Shown: positions 47,725 to 56,888 of the stretch, piece after piece
Layout of the letters: each line of letters opens with the position of its first letter
Numbering within the stretch: the stretch's first letter is position 1
Assembly (NCBI GenBank): GCA_020636505.1
Contig: JACJXR010000007.1
Location: 1 to 64,000, forward strand
DNA: 64,000 nucleotides
Direction: 5' to 3'
From: Chitinophagales bacterium
GTDB taxonomy: Bacteria > Bacteroidota > Bacteroidia > Chitinophagales > Chitinophagaceae
The notes under the pieces: model-generated
The model's database searches: none
What the model saw: only the letters and a program-made list of their open reading frames with translations
What the model was told of the DNA's origin: nothing
Program-made: the position numbers and the translations under genes

Positions 47725-49755
47725 ATGAAAAACTTGATATTACCCGTATTGTTATGCATTGGTATTACTTCTGCCGCACAAGACGTAATGACTCCTGAAT
47801 TGTTGTGGAGTCTAAAACGTGTAGGTGTACAAGGTATCAGTGATGATGGTAGAACTGTTTATTACAGTGCTAGACAATATGATTGGACTAATGAAACGTC
47901 AACCTCTAATCAGTATTCTTTAAATATCGGAACAGGTGAAAAGAATAAAGTAGAATTGCCAACCGGTCATTCTATAGTGCAACGTGATAAAAACGGTTGG
48001 TACGCTCGAAATGGTAAAGTGCTTTATCATAGCAACGACAAAGGCAAAAATTGGCGTGGTATATACGATGGTATACCTGAAGATGCTGACAACCTCTCCG
48101 TATCTCCTGACGGAACACGTATAATGTTCAGCAGAGAAGTTCAGGTGAAAACTATGCTTGGAAAAGATAAGTATGCTGACTTGCCAAATACCACTGTGCA
48201 GATATATACCGATCTTAATTACAGGCATTGGGATACTTGGGAAGAAGGTAAGTATGCTCACGTCTTTGTAGCATCTTTAAAAGGTGGGCCAATTAAGGAC
48301 ATCATGAAAGACCTTCCGTACGATGTTCCGCAAAAACCTTTCGGTGGAGCAGAAGACATGGTTTGGACGCCAGATAGCCACGGTTTGGTATACGTATGCA
48401 AAAAGAAATATGGTAAAGAGTATGCTGTAAGCACAAATACAGACCTGTATCATTACGATATATCATCAGGGCTTACAGTGAACCTTACTGTGGGCATGAA
48501 TGGTTATGACATGAGCCCTGTGTTTAGTCCTGATGGTCAAAGGTTGGCATGGACAAGTATGGCTCGTGATGGGTATGAAGCTGATAAGAACGATATCTAT
48601 GTAATGGATTGGAGCACCTCGCACAATTACAAATCAAATATCACATCTGCTTGGGATGGCACTGTAAATGGTTTCATATGGAGTAATGACAGCAAAAGCA
48701 TATACTTCAATGCTGCCGATAAAGGAACTGTACAGGCTTTCTCAGTAGCGGTTCCCGCAAGTTTGATGTCAAAGATTTTACCTGTTGTGAAAATTATCAC
48801 CAAAGGTAAGTTTGATATCGGAAGTATTGTTGGTCAAGCTGCAGGCAATAACCTTATCGTTAAACGTCATGATATGAACCATGCTGATGAGGTATATGCA
48901 GTAAATGCCAATTCAGGTGAAATGACGAAGTTGACAGGCGAAAACGACAACATCTACGACAACCTGAAAATGAGTAATACCGAGTTGAGGATGGTCAAGA
49001 CGGGAACAGGGGAGCAAATGGGTGTTTGGGTGATTTATCCTCCTGACTTCGACCCTACAAAAAAGTATCCAACACTGTTGTATTGCCAAGGGGGACCTCA
49101 ATCAGCATTATCTCAATTCTATAGTTTCCGATGGAATTTTCAGTTGATGGCGGCAAATGGCTATATCGTTGTAGCTCCTAACAGACACGGTATGCCGGGT
49201 TGGGGAGTGAAGTGGAACGAGGATATCAGTAAAGACTGGGGTGGCAAGCCTATGCGAGATTATCTTGCGGCGATAGATGAGGTGGCAAAAGAAAAATACG
49301 TTGATAAAGACCGTCTTGGTTGTATAGGAGCAAGCTATGGAGGATACAGCGTATTTATGTTGGCAGGCATACACGAAGGCCGTTTCAAAAGCTTCATTGC
49401 GCACGATGGTTTGTTTGACCTTAAGAGCTGGTACGGAACAACAGAAGAATTATGGTTTGCCAATTTTGACCTTGGGGGGCCGTATTGGAGCAAAAACTTA
49501 CCTGCAAGCTATCTGAAGTACGACCCTAGCAAACTGGTAAGCAAATGGAATACTCCTATCATGATTATTCAGGGTGGTTTGGATTTCAGGGTTGGTATTG
49601 AGCAAGGTTTGGAAGCTTTTCAAGCAGCACAATTACAAGGTGTCAAAAGCAAGCTTTTATACTTCCCGAATGAAAATCACTGGGTGTTGCATGCCCAAAA
49701 CGGTATCGCTTGGCATAGAGAGTTTTTCAGTTGGCTTGAAGAAACTATAAAATAA
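47725..49755 (+). CDS. S9 family serine peptidase (prolyl oligopeptidase / DPP-like), exported
   Basis: 676 residues with signal peptide (ending ITSAAQ). N-terminal beta-propeller (about 20-400) and C-terminal alpha/beta hydrolase with catalytic Ser537 in GASYGGYS, Asp620 in GGLDFRVG and His652 in ENHWVLH. The layout fits acylaminoacyl-peptidase or DPP-type S9 enzymes, which cut short peptides. Likely periplasmic peptide degradation, working alongside the M1 and M16 enzymes in the window. It is followed by a terminator at 49761, so it is the last gene of its unit. Confidence 0.94.
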   Translation: MKNLILPVLLCIGITSAAQDVMTPELLWSLKRVGVQGISDDGRTVYYSARQYDWTNETSTSNQYSLNIGTGEKNKVELPTGHSIVQRDKNGWYARNGKVLYHSNDKGKNWRGIYDGIPEDADNLSVSPDGTRIMFSREVQVKTMLGKDKYADLPNTTVQIYTDLNYRHWDTWEEGKYAHVFVASLKGGPIKDIMKDLPYDVPQKPFGGAEDMVWTPDSHGLVYVCKKKYGKEYAVSTNTDLYHYDISSGLTVNLTVGMNGYDMSPVFSPDGQRLAWTSMARDGYEADKNDIYVMDWSTSHNYKSNITSAWDGTVNGFIWSNDSKSIYFNAADKGTVQAFSVAVPASLMSKILPVVKIITKGKFDIGSIVGQAAGNNLIVKRHDMNHADEVYAVNANSGEMTKLTGENDNIYDNLKMSNTELRMVKTGTGEQMGVWVIYPPDFDPTKKYPTLLYCQGGPQSALSQFYSFRWNFQLMAANGYIVVAPNRHGMPGWGVKWNEDISKDWGGKPMRDYLAAIDEVAKEKYVDKDRLGCIGASYGGYSVFMLAGIHEGRFKSFIAHDGLFDLKSWYGTTEELWFANFDLGGPYWSKNLPASYLKYDPSKLVSKWNTPIMIIQGGLDFRVGIEQGLEAFQAAQLQGVKSKLLYFPNENHWVLHAQNGIAWHREFFSWLEETIK

Positions 49756-49760
49756 TGTAG

Positions 49761-49790
49761 AACGCAGCAGCTTATTCCTGCTGCGTTTTT
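49761..49790 (+). terminator. Terminator of the S9 peptidase gene
   Basis: A perfect 10-bp stem (49761-49770 with 49778-49787) is followed by T residues through 49790. Very strong hairpin. Confidence 0.9.
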
Positions 49791-49815
49791 TATTTTAGCT
49801 GGATAAATAATAGAA

Positions 49816-50274
49816 ATGGGAAAGAAGATATTATGGGTAATACTCGCAATAATTGTGGTTATTCAATTTATACGTCCGAGTAAAAATGTTTCGGAAGTGC
49901 CTTCTGAAAATGACATTCGTGTTCATTACGCTGTTCCTTCCAATGTGCTGGCCATATTGAAAAGGTCTTGCTATGACTGTCACAGCAACAACACCAATTA
50001 TCCATGGTATACGAATATACAGCCCGTAGGTTGGTGGCTAAACAACCATATTGAAGAAGGTAAGGACGAATTGAATTTTTCTGAGTTTGCTACATATTCT
50101 ACAAAGAAAGCAGCACACAAATTGGAAGAAGTGGCAGAACTTGTTGAAGAGAACGAGATGCCATTGGAAAGCTATACACTTATGCATGGAGATGCAGTGC
50201 TATCTGCAGATGAAAAGGAAATGCTCATCAATTGGGCTAATGATTTGAGAAAGAGCATTAAACAAAACATGTAA
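49816..50274 (+). CDS. Haem-binding domain protein (CxxCH), membrane-anchored
   Basis: 152 residues. N-terminal transmembrane helix (ILWVILAIIVVIQFI). One c-type haem site CYDCH (Cys52, Cys55, His56), then the motif-containing segment NNTNYPWYTNIQPVGWWLNNHI. This matches the haem-binding domain (Haem_bd) family of Bacteroidota; the conserved Met near MPLESYTLMHGDA probably is the distal ligand. A role in electron transfer or redox sensing is inferred. Its stop overlaps the start of the xth-like gene by one base (TAATG). Confidence 0.87.
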   Translation: MGKKILWVILAIIVVIQFIRPSKNVSEVPSENDIRVHYAVPSNVLAILKRSCYDCHSNNTNYPWYTNIQPVGWWLNNHIEEGKDELNFSEFATYSTKKAAHKLEEVAELVEENEMPLESYTLMHGDAVLSADEKEMLINWANDLRKSIKQNM

Positions 50275-51038
50275 TGAGGATCATATCATATAACGTTAAC
50301 GGAATAAGAGCAGCAATAAAAAAGGGTTTCAACGAATGGCTGGCAACCAATCCTGCTGATATAGTTTGTTTGCAAGAAACCAAAGCCATGAAGGAAAACG
50401 TAGATCATGAAGAGATAGAAGCTTTAGGATACAAGAACTATTGGTTTTCGGCAGAGAAGAAAGGGTATAGTGGTGTTGCCATCTTTACCAAAATAGAGCC
50501 GGATAATGTTGAGTATGGCAATGGTATAGGGCAAAGTGATATGGAGGGTAGAGTAATACGCGCCGACTTTGGGGATATTACATTGATAAACGCCTACTTC
50601 CCAAGCGGAACCAGTGGGGATGAAAGGCAGACCTACAAATATCAGTGGTTGGATGAGTTTTTCGACTACTTGATGGAGCTAAGAAAAAAGAGAAAAAAAC
50701 TCATCATTTGTGGCGACTACAATATCTGTCATAAGGAAATAGACATACATAATCCTGTCGGTAATAAGAAGAGTAGTGGTTTCCTTCCTGAAGAGCGTGA
50801 GTGGATGGATAAGTTTTTTGACAATGGTTATGTTGATACGTTCAGGCACTTCAATAAAGAGCCTCATCATTATACATGGTGGAGTCAAAGGTTCCCGTCT
50901 GTAAGGCTTCAAAACAAAGGTTGGAGGATAGATTATATAAGCGTAACCGACCCCCTCAAAAACAGTCTGAAGCATGCAGAGATATATCCTGACGTGAAGC
51001 ATTCGGACCACTGTCCGATATACTTGGAGTTGAAATAA
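50274..51038 (+). CDS. xth: Exodeoxyribonuclease III (AP endonuclease)
   Basis: 254 residues. EEP-family nuclease: ISYNVNGIRAAIKKGF at the N-terminus, metal-binding ETKAM, NAYFPSG, the GDYNICH stretch, and the C-terminal KHSDHCPI. It repairs abasic sites and removes 3' blocking groups. It starts one base before the stop of the haem-binding gene and is probably co-translated with it, an odd pairing. A shared hairpin follows at 51043. Confidence 0.95.
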   Translation: MRIISYNVNGIRAAIKKGFNEWLATNPADIVCLQETKAMKENVDHEEIEALGYKNYWFSAEKKGYSGVAIFTKIEPDNVEYGNGIGQSDMEGRVIRADFGDITLINAYFPSGTSGDERQTYKYQWLDEFFDYLMELRKKRKKLIICGDYNICHKEIDIHNPVGNKKSSGFLPEEREWMDKFFDNGYVDTFRHFNKEPHHYTWWSQRFPSVRLQNKGWRIDYISVTDPLKNSLKHAEIYPDVKHSDHCPIYLELK

Positions 51039-51042
51039 AAAA

Positions 51043-51060
51043 GCCCCTGTGAACAGAGGC
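51043..51060 (-). terminator. Hairpin between xth and the BlaR1-like gene, mainly a minus-strand terminator
   Basis: Eight-bp stem (51043-51050 with 51053-51060) with one C-A mismatch. On the minus strand it is followed by six T residues, so it should end the BlaR1-like gene; on the plus strand only TTTC follows. Confidence 0.7.
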
Positions 51061-51090
51061 TTTCATTTGATTTGCATTTGATTGCAGGAA

Positions 51091-52941
51091 TCAATTTTCC
51101 GTGGTTATACTAATGCTCTTTTGGGTGCCTTTTATCATCATCTGATTGTCAGGCATCAGATGCTCATACTTCTTGTATATGCTTGAGTGTTGCTTTTTGC
51201 CGTCTATGTACAATACTCCGTCAGCCTTCTTAACACTATAACTGCGATTCCTATCTATAAGACCGTCTTTTTCAAGTGCATTGAGGAGATTGTCATGCGA
51301 TGAAAATACTTTTGTTCCTTTTTTCTTATATGCCGTAACAACACTTTTACCCGGAGCTCTATTTGCCGATGCTGCGACAGCATAGTTCTTTTTGGCTATA
51401 ATCAGTCTTTTTTTAGCTGCTTCAAGCTCTTTCTGTGCATCCATCAACTCCTTTTGCTCTCTACGAGTCACAATTATCATTTTGTTGCTGTCAATGTTGC
51501 CAACCCTTATACCTGTTCGCATACTATAAACATCTCCTTCCTTAAGCTCTCGCGCTATTTCTGCTTTCAACTCTTCAACATCTATTTCTTTTAGGGCCTC
51601 ATTAATTTCCCATTTATGATCTTTACTTATATTCCAGTCAATTCCATCGGTGTTCACTTCTGCCATAGCCTTTTTTACTACAGCACTAATATCGATGGCT
51701 TCCAATGCATCAGCAGCTGTTTTAATGGCTGCAGCTGCAGTTCGTAGAGCTTGTTCTTCTATTTCAATGACCTCTTCAGAATGATTCCCGTCATCATCGT
51801 TATGTTTAATGATGATTGTAGCCTTAGTATTGGCTTTTTTATCCGTGTCGGATGCTTCACCCTTTTCGGGAGTTGTCTTTTTTTCTGTTTTAATGACACG
51901 AACTTTCTTTTTGTCGTCTTTGGTTTGCGCTTTTACCGAGGGGATGGCAACAAATGCTCCACCTATAAGTAGCATTACAGTCACAAGGACAATTGTCAGT
52001 TGAGAGTAGTTGATTCTTTTGTTTTTTAATTCCATGATACGTTTAATTCTGTTTAACAAATGGTTGTTTGCACCCGTCGCAGCAAGCGCAGGCTCATTAG
52101 GATAAACACGGAATGATTCTAAAGCAGTCAATGCTTTGGCATAGGGCAGTTTGTTGTCGGTGTGTTTGATGACTATGTCATCGCAGCAATGTTCACGTTC
52201 TTTTCGTATTTCTGAAGATATAAGCCGGATAAAAGGATTATAAAACAGTATGGTTTCCACCAAGACTTGAAGCAGGTTTACCAAGTAGTCATTACGTTTT
52301 ATATGAGCCAATTCATGTAATAGTATCGCTTCCACTTCATCTGTATTCAGCTTATTGGCAAGAGCTATCGGTATTAGAACAATAGGCTTTAATACACCCA
52401 TTGTCATAGGTACAGCTACTTTTGATGAGAATTTGGCCCAAACTTCCTTATTGATGCCTATTCTAGAATAACATTGTTTGAATATGTCGTTCCATTTGTT
52501 GTCTAATGAAGCGGTATCGTTTTTTCTAAGATTTTTCAGCATTGATATGTTCACAGCAAGTCTTACAAACATTACCAGCAATATTGCCAGATAAGTCAGT
52601 ACAATGGTATTGGAGTGTGTATTATACCAGATAATAATTTTGTCTGTAAGTGAGGTTTCGATGGTCGTACTGTCAGCAGATATCATATATGTTGTAGCTC
52701 CAACAACAGAATATGTTCTTGATAGCGTCAACGCAAACCATACCAAGCTCATACCAAGAAATGATAGGGTGGTATAGTACCTTGCGATAGACTTGCTATC
52801 GGGTATTATGCGTAGACATATGCGTAGCATGATGTATAAAATACCTGTCTGCCATACGGAATGTAACAACGTCCAGCCTAAGGCATTGAATAGCATTGAT
52901 ATTTCAGGCGTTATTTGAAACATAGAGACATTATTTATCAA
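51091..52941 (-). CDS. BlaR1-like M56 metallopeptidase with unusual C-terminal region
   Basis: 616 residues. Four or more TM helices in the first 330 residues, with the M56 zinc motif HELAH (about 209-213) and KEREHCCDD further on. After about residue 335 there is no penicillin-binding sensor: it is a Lys/Glu-rich segment, a helical stretch with EALKEIDVEELKAEIARELK, a coiled coil (EQKELMDAQKELEAAKKRL), and a small globular end with DGVLYIDGKKQ. BlaR1 proteins cleave the BlaI repressor on sensing a signal; this one must sense something else. It overlaps the BlaI-like gene by 11 bases. Start at ATG 52941 or the ATG six codons in (MFQITPE). Confidence 0.88.
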   Translation of the reverse strand: MINNVSMFQITPEISMLFNALGWTLLHSVWQTGILYIMLRICLRIIPDSKSIARYYTTLSFLGMSLVWFALTLSRTYSVVGATTYMISADSTTIETSLTDKIIIWYNTHSNTIVLTYLAILLVMFVRLAVNISMLKNLRKNDTASLDNKWNDIFKQCYSRIGINKEVWAKFSSKVAVPMTMGVLKPIVLIPIALANKLNTDEVEAILLHELAHIKRNDYLVNLLQVLVETILFYNPFIRLISSEIRKEREHCCDDIVIKHTDNKLPYAKALTALESFRVYPNEPALAATGANNHLLNRIKRIMELKNKRINYSQLTIVLVTVMLLIGGAFVAIPSVKAQTKDDKKKVRVIKTEKKTTPEKGEASDTDKKANTKATIIIKHNDDDGNHSEEVIEIEEQALRTAAAAIKTAADALEAIDISAVVKKAMAEVNTDGIDWNISKDHKWEINEALKEIDVEELKAEIARELKEGDVYSMRTGIRVGNIDSNKMIIVTRREQKELMDAQKELEAAKKRLIIAKKNYAVAASANRAPGKSVVTAYKKKGTKVFSSHDNLLNALEKDGLIDRNRSYSVKKADGVLYIDGKKQHSSIYKKYEHLMPDNQMMIKGTQKSISITTEN

Positions 52942-53296
52942 GGTTATCTAAGTATTTCTTAATGGCTTCCAACTCTTTTGCATTGGTTTTATGATGCCCT
53001 AATGCTTGCATTACCAGTTGTGATGCAGAACCATCGAATACGGTATCGATGATCTTATTGATCAATTGCTTTTGAGTGCTGTCCTTAGTGATAATTGCTT
53101 CGTAGATATGAACTTTGGCTGCTGTATCTCTTTTTACAAGTCCCTTTTCGTGCATTATCTGCAAAAGCTTCAATGTAGTGGTATACTTGGAGCCTTTTGT
53201 CTCCTCCAAAGTTTCATGTACATCTCTGACACTGCTTGGACCTTTATCCCACAAAATGGAAAGAATCTCCAGTTCTCCGTCTGTTGGTTTTTTCAT
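52931..53296 (-). CDS. BlaI/MecI/CopY family transcriptional repressor
   Basis: 121 residues. Winged helix-turn-helix at the N-terminus (ELEILSILWDKGPSSVRDVHE, then KYTTTLKLLQIMHEKGLV), and a C-terminal dimerisation part with a Leu-rich end. BlaI-type repressors bind operator DNA and are inactivated by cleavage by the M56 partner. The target here is not beta-lactamase in any obvious way; no bla gene is in view. It starts the two-gene unit, overlapping the M56 gene by 11 bases. Confidence 0.93.
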   Translation of the reverse strand: MKKPTDGELEILSILWDKGPSSVRDVHETLEETKGSKYTTTLKLLQIMHEKGLVKRDTAAKVHIYEAIITKDSTQKQLINKIIDTVFDGSASQLVMQALGHHKTNAKELEAIKKYLDNLDK

Positions 53297-53354
53297 TGTA
53301 CGAATTGTTTCGTAGACAAATATACGAAACCTTTCGTAATTAAATGTTAAAAAA

Positions 53355-53377
53355 AATCCCTGCCATTGGCAGGGATT
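53355..53377 (-). terminator. Terminator of rpsT
   Basis: A 10-bp stem (53355-53364 with 53368-53377, three-base loop) is followed on the minus strand by a run of T residues. It separates rpsT from the BlaI-like gene. Confidence 0.88.
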
Positions 53378-53399
53378 AAAATATAGTAGTGGCTGATAA

Positions 53400-53654
53400 T
53401 TAAGCCAATGCGTTCACTTTCTTTGTAAGACCTGATTTTATGTTAGAAGCCTTGTTCTTGTGAATTATGTTGGTTTTTGCAAGCTTGTCTATCATTGCAA
53501 TTACCGTAGGTAATTTTTCAGAAGCTTCTTTCTTATCACTTATAGCCAACAGGGTACGGATGGCGTTACGAGTGGTTTTACCATAGTAACGATTCCTATC
53601 ACGACGAGCGGCGTTTTTGCGTATGCTTTTCTTAGTAGCTGAATGGTTTGCCAT
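53400..53654 (-). CDS. rpsT: 30S ribosomal protein S20
   Basis: 84 residues. Starts MANHSATKKSIRKNAARRDRNR, the S20 signature rich in Lys and Arg, and is helical throughout (TLLAISDKKEASEKLPTVIAMIDKLAKTNIIHKNKASNIKSGLTKKVNALA region). It binds 16S rRNA helix 44 and its 5' domain. Own promoter with the TACCTTTG core (53680) and own terminator, so it is monocistronic, as in many bacteria. Confidence 0.96.
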   Translation of the reverse strand: MANHSATKKSIRKNAARRDRNRYYGKTTRNAIRTLLAISDKKEASEKLPTVIAMIDKLAKTNIIHKNKASNIKSGLTKKVNALA

Positions 53655-53679
53655 TTATTTCAATAACTTTTGAAGGGTG

Positions 53680-53708
53680 CAAAGGTAATGTAAAATTATT
53701 TAATCAAA
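53680..53708 (-). promoter_or_regulatory. Bacteroidota-type promoter for rpsT
   Basis: On the minus strand TTTG (complement of 53705-53708), a 17-bp spacer, then TACCTTTG (complement of 53680-53687). The start codon is 26 bases downstream. It has the same TACCTTTGC core as the rRNA promoters. Confidence 0.75.
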
Positions 53709-53720
53709 AAATATTTTAAG

Positions 53721-54803
53721 TTACATATTTTGAGAGCTGTAAATATCTTCGCTTCTCTTGGCCAGGCTCGACTTTTTCTCCAAAAATTTGTCCAGGCTGT
53801 CCTTCGGAATCCTAAGCTTGTATTCTTTGGCACAATATATATTCAGCTCAAACTTTTGATAATCACCGTTCCATTTTCTAAGGATGTCGATATCAATGCC
53901 TAGTTCTTGAGCCATTAGGCTGAAGTTTATAGGTTTATCTATCCTAACAATGGCCATATTCTTCAAATCCTCTTCTGTGAAGTATGACGGAGCTTTTACT
54001 TTTGGCGTCTTAACAGGACGGGTGTAGCTAATATTATCAGGCAATTCAGATCCAATATAGAAGTCTAGACGTTCGAATATTGTAGCTGTTGCTACAAAGG
54101 CCAAAACGTGGTTTTGAGTTTCTTTCGGCAAATATGGCTTTATATCCCAATAGTTGGTACTGCCTGTCCTTTGTATGGCTCTTAGTACGGGGCGTGGGCC
54201 ACTGTTATAAGCAGCTATAACCAATAGCCAGTCGTCAAGGTCTTCATAAAGTTCCTTCAGGTACTTAACAGCAGCATTGGTTGAGCGTAGCCAATCTTTA
54301 CGGTCATCTCTGTATTTGTTGACAACCAAGCCCATTTCTCTGCCGGTATACGACATGAATTGCCATGGACCGACTGCGCCCACACGAGAACGTGCATGAT
54401 TATTCAAAGCTGACTCTATAACTGCAAGGTATTTAAGCTCTTTGGGAAGCTTATTCTGTTCCATGATACCATCTATCATTGGAAATACAGCTTCGGCCCT
54501 GTCCTGAACCGTAGCCAGAGTTCTGTTGTGAGACCTCAGGTACTTTTCCGTATAATCTGTGATTGCTTCTATCTTTTCGCCGAAGTAAATCGTATCCAAT
54601 GCCAGTGGGACGTGTTTGTATACCTTCGGCATAAATTCAGGTAGGCGAGCAGCCAAAAGCATTTTGGCAGGTTCAATACCTTTTCTGATTACCACTTTTT
54701 CGGTATCAAATTTATAGATATTGCTGTCTATTGCATCTTGCGCTACGGAAGCTGCTCCGCAGAACATGAAAACGATGGGTAATATTGTTTTAAGTCCTTG
54801 CAA
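53721..54803 (-). CDS. Lytic transglycosylase (MltD-like, SLT domain)
   Basis: 360 residues with signal peptide (ending near SVAQ). SLT domain: catalytic Glu130 in LAVIESALNNHA, then GAVGPWQFM, and the AAYNSGP segment. The C-terminal 60 residues resemble a degenerate LysM-type wall-binding part (FSLMAQELGIDIDILRKWNGD). Cleaves peptidoglycan glycan strands to 1,6-anhydromuropeptides for wall remodelling. Located upstream of rpsT on the same strand, but each has its own signals. Confidence 0.92.
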   Translation of the reverse strand: MQGLKTILPIVFMFCGAASVAQDAIDSNIYKFDTEKVVIRKGIEPAKMLLAARLPEFMPKVYKHVPLALDTIYFGEKIEAITDYTEKYLRSHNRTLATVQDRAEAVFPMIDGIMEQNKLPKELKYLAVIESALNNHARSRVGAVGPWQFMSYTGREMGLVVNKYRDDRKDWLRSTNAAVKYLKELYEDLDDWLLVIAAYNSGPRPVLRAIQRTGSTNYWDIKPYLPKETQNHVLAFVATATIFERLDFYIGSELPDNISYTRPVKTPKVKAPSYFTEEDLKNMAIVRIDKPINFSLMAQELGIDIDILRKWNGDYQKFELNIYCAKEYKLRIPKDSLDKFLEKKSSLAKRSEDIYSSQNM

Positions 54804-54934
54804 TTATATCAGGTTGTATTTATATAACTCTTTTAAGTAATAAAATATTTTCCAAGTGGCTTTACCATAACATTTATTTAGGTAAAACGACCTTAAGTTG
54901 CTCTCTAAGTTCTGTGATTGAAGTATACGACAGA

Positions 54935-55153
54935 TTAAGACTTGCTGTCGCTGTCTTTCATGCCCGCCTCAATTTCATCCTTCACACCTTTTTTGGCATC
55001 GTTGAATTCACGAATTCCTTTCCCTATACCACGTGCCAGTTCCGGAATCTTTTTACCTCCGAACAATACAACAACTACTATCAAAATAGTAATCCATTCA
55101 CCACCGCTTGGCATAGATATCAATAATACCGGATCGTTTGCTATCAAAGACAT
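54935..55153 (-). CDS. tatA: Sec-independent translocase protein TatA/TatE
   Basis: 72 residues: one N-terminal transmembrane helix (WITILIVVVVLFGG) with the TatA FGGKKIPELARGIGKGIREF amphipathic helix after it, then a charged tail. TatA oligomers form the pore for folded proteins with twin-Arg signals. The conserved Gly after the TM helix (LFGG) is present. No tatC is close by. Start: ATG at 55153, with a possible alternative at residue 14 (MPSGGEW). The 131-bp gap to the transglycosylase gene shows nothing special. Confidence 0.9.
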   Translation of the reverse strand: MSLIANDPVLLISMPSGGEWITILIVVVVLFGGKKIPELARGIGKGIREFNDAKKGVKDEIEAGMKDSDSKS

Positions 55154-55322
55154 TTTTTAAAATTTTAAGTATGATTTTTTCAAAATTAAGGTTAAATAAT
55201 GATTAATGATAGGAATTATTGATAGGATTTGGCTCTAAGTTGACATTTTAATGTTAACCTGCTTATTGTTAATGCTAAATGCATTTATTATTGTATATGT
55301 ATGCCTGATTTTAACATTTGGC

Positions 55323-56393
55323 TTAGCCTCTTTTAGATAACCCCGAAGTATACCTGCGCCACTTCTCAATCACTTGTTCCATATCCTCAGGTAACTCCGA
55401 ATCAAATTGCATCCATTCTTCGGTTGCAGGGTGTGTAAAACCAAGTTCTTTGGCGTGCAAAGCATGCCGTTGTATTATGCTGAAACAGTTATCTATAAAC
55501 TGTTTGTATTTGCTGAATACTGTACCTTTTACAATCTTATCTCCACCGTATGTACTGTCGTTGAAGAGAGGGTGCCCAATATGTTTCATGTGAACCCGTA
55601 TCTGGTGTGTACGGCCTGTTTCCAGTTTTAGTTCAAGCAATGTAACATAGTTGAACCGCTCTATGACTTTGTAGTGCGTTATGGCTTCTTTACCATGATC
55701 GCCTTCCGGGTATGCATCAAACTTTTTTCTGAACCGCAAGTGCCTTCCTATATGAGCTACCACAGTGCCTTCATCCTGTTCTACGTCACCCCATACCAAT
55801 GCAACATATCTTCTGTAGGTGGTGTGCTTTTTAAACTGTGCTGATAGGTTGGTTACAGCATCTTCGGTTTTTCCGACAAGTATCAAGCCGCTGGTATTCT
55901 TATCTATTCTATGTACGAGTCCGATACGTGTCAGCTCACTTGTGTCAATGTTCTCTTTGTTTAAGTAGTAGGCCAGACCATTTACCAATGTCCCGCTGTA
56001 ATTTCCGCTACCGGGATGGACAACCATGCCTGCAGGTTTGTTGATGACCATCAGGTGGTCATCTTCATAATGGATATTCAGGTCTATTTCTTCCGGAAGA
56101 ACCTCTGTTGTTTCAGGCGACCTGGTTTCAAAAACGATTATCTCATCGAGTGGCCTTATCTTATAGTTGGATTTAACTTTGGCGTTGTTGACCAATATAT
56201 ATCCTGCATCAATTGCTTGCTGAACCTTATTTCGTGTGGCATATTCGATTTTAGCCATCACATACTTGTCTATACGCTCAGGTTCTTGATTTTTGGTTAC
56301 CTGTATGCGCATGCGTTCTTCCAAAACAGGTTCATCCTGTTCGTAGTCCGAATCATCTTCAAATTCATCTATTGGTAATTCCGAATCAGTCAT
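55323..56393 (-). CDS. RluA/RluD-family pseudouridine synthase
   Basis: 356 residues. S4 domain at about 38-95 (RIDKYVMAKIEYATRNKVQQA), catalytic domain with HRIDKNTSGL (Asp164 nucleophile) and TGRTHQIRVHM. RluD makes pseudouridines 1911, 1915 and 1917 in 23S rRNA helix 69, matching this domain combination. An acidic N-terminal extension (residues 1-30, Glu/Asp-rich) is more than the E. coli protein has. Upstream of the small lipoprotein gene and tatA on the minus strand. The 55154-55322 gap holds nothing that I can identify. Confidence 0.92.
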   Translation of the reverse strand: MTDSELPIDEFEDDSDYEQDEPVLEERMRIQVTKNQEPERIDKYVMAKIEYATRNKVQQAIDAGYILVNNAKVKSNYKIRPLDEIIVFETRSPETTEVLPEEIDLNIHYEDDHLMVINKPAGMVVHPGSGNYSGTLVNGLAYYLNKENIDTSELTRIGLVHRIDKNTSGLILVGKTEDAVTNLSAQFKKHTTYRRYVALVWGDVEQDEGTVVAHIGRHLRFRKKFDAYPEGDHGKEAITHYKVIERFNYVTLLELKLETGRTHQIRVHMKHIGHPLFNDSTYGGDKIVKGTVFSKYKQFIDNCFSIIQRHALHAKELGFTHPATEEWMQFDSELPEDMEQVIEKWRRYTSGLSKRG

Positions 56394-56452
56394 TGTTTAT
56401 TCCTTGTAGAATGGGCAAAATTACAACAAACGTAAGCTATGAGCATAAAAAA

Positions 56453-56475
56453 ACTGCTGCAATGGTTGCAGCAGT
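56453..56475 (-). terminator. Terminator of the small lipoprotein gene
   Basis: A perfect 10-bp stem (56453-56462 with 56466-56475, three-base loop) is followed on the minus strand by a run of T residues. It lies between the lipoprotein stop (56496) and the RluD start (56393). Confidence 0.87.
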
Positions 56476-56495
56476 CCTTATATCTTGTCAAATGA

Positions 56496-56744
56496 TTAAT
56501 ATAACTCGCAAGTCTCAACAGACTTGATACCCATTTCTTCAAACTCTGTCGAATTCTCTTCACATAGTTTTTGAGCGTTCTTCTTGGTATCTGTAATGCT
56601 GTAGCTGTTGATCGTAGTATCGGGAAGGTTAGGCCTTCCGGTATATACAATTTCACATTCACAAATAAAGTCGCGTGTACACGAAGCAAGACTAGTCAAC
56701 AGCAGAAATGCTGCAACAGAAAACAGCACGGGACGTAATTTCAT
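56496..56744 (-). CDS. Small Cys-containing lipoprotein of unknown function
   Basis: 82 residues from the ATG at 56744 (MKLRPVLFSVAAFLLL); the frame continues 35 codons upstream but only this start gives a proper lipoprotein signal (lipobox LASC). The mature part has six beta-strand-like segments and further Cys residues (FICECEIVY, KLCEEN, TCELY), which may form disulfides in the periplasm. I recall similar short proteins in Chitinophagaceae but no function. It lies between RluD and the divergent DUF58 gene. Confidence 0.7.
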   Translation of the reverse strand: MKLRPVLFSVAAFLLLTSLASCTRDFICECEIVYTGRPNLPDTTINSYSITDTKKNAQKLCEENSTEFEEMGIKSVETCELY

Positions 56745-56888
56745 GTAGTGTAATTTTATCGGTTGAAGATAAAATGATTTTTTTACATCCACAAGCATAA
56801 ATTTATGTGAAACTCTATTTTGTGCGTTTCCGTACCGGTTATAGCTCAATGTTTTATGCTAACTTTAATAGCTGCTTAAAGAAGAGTA

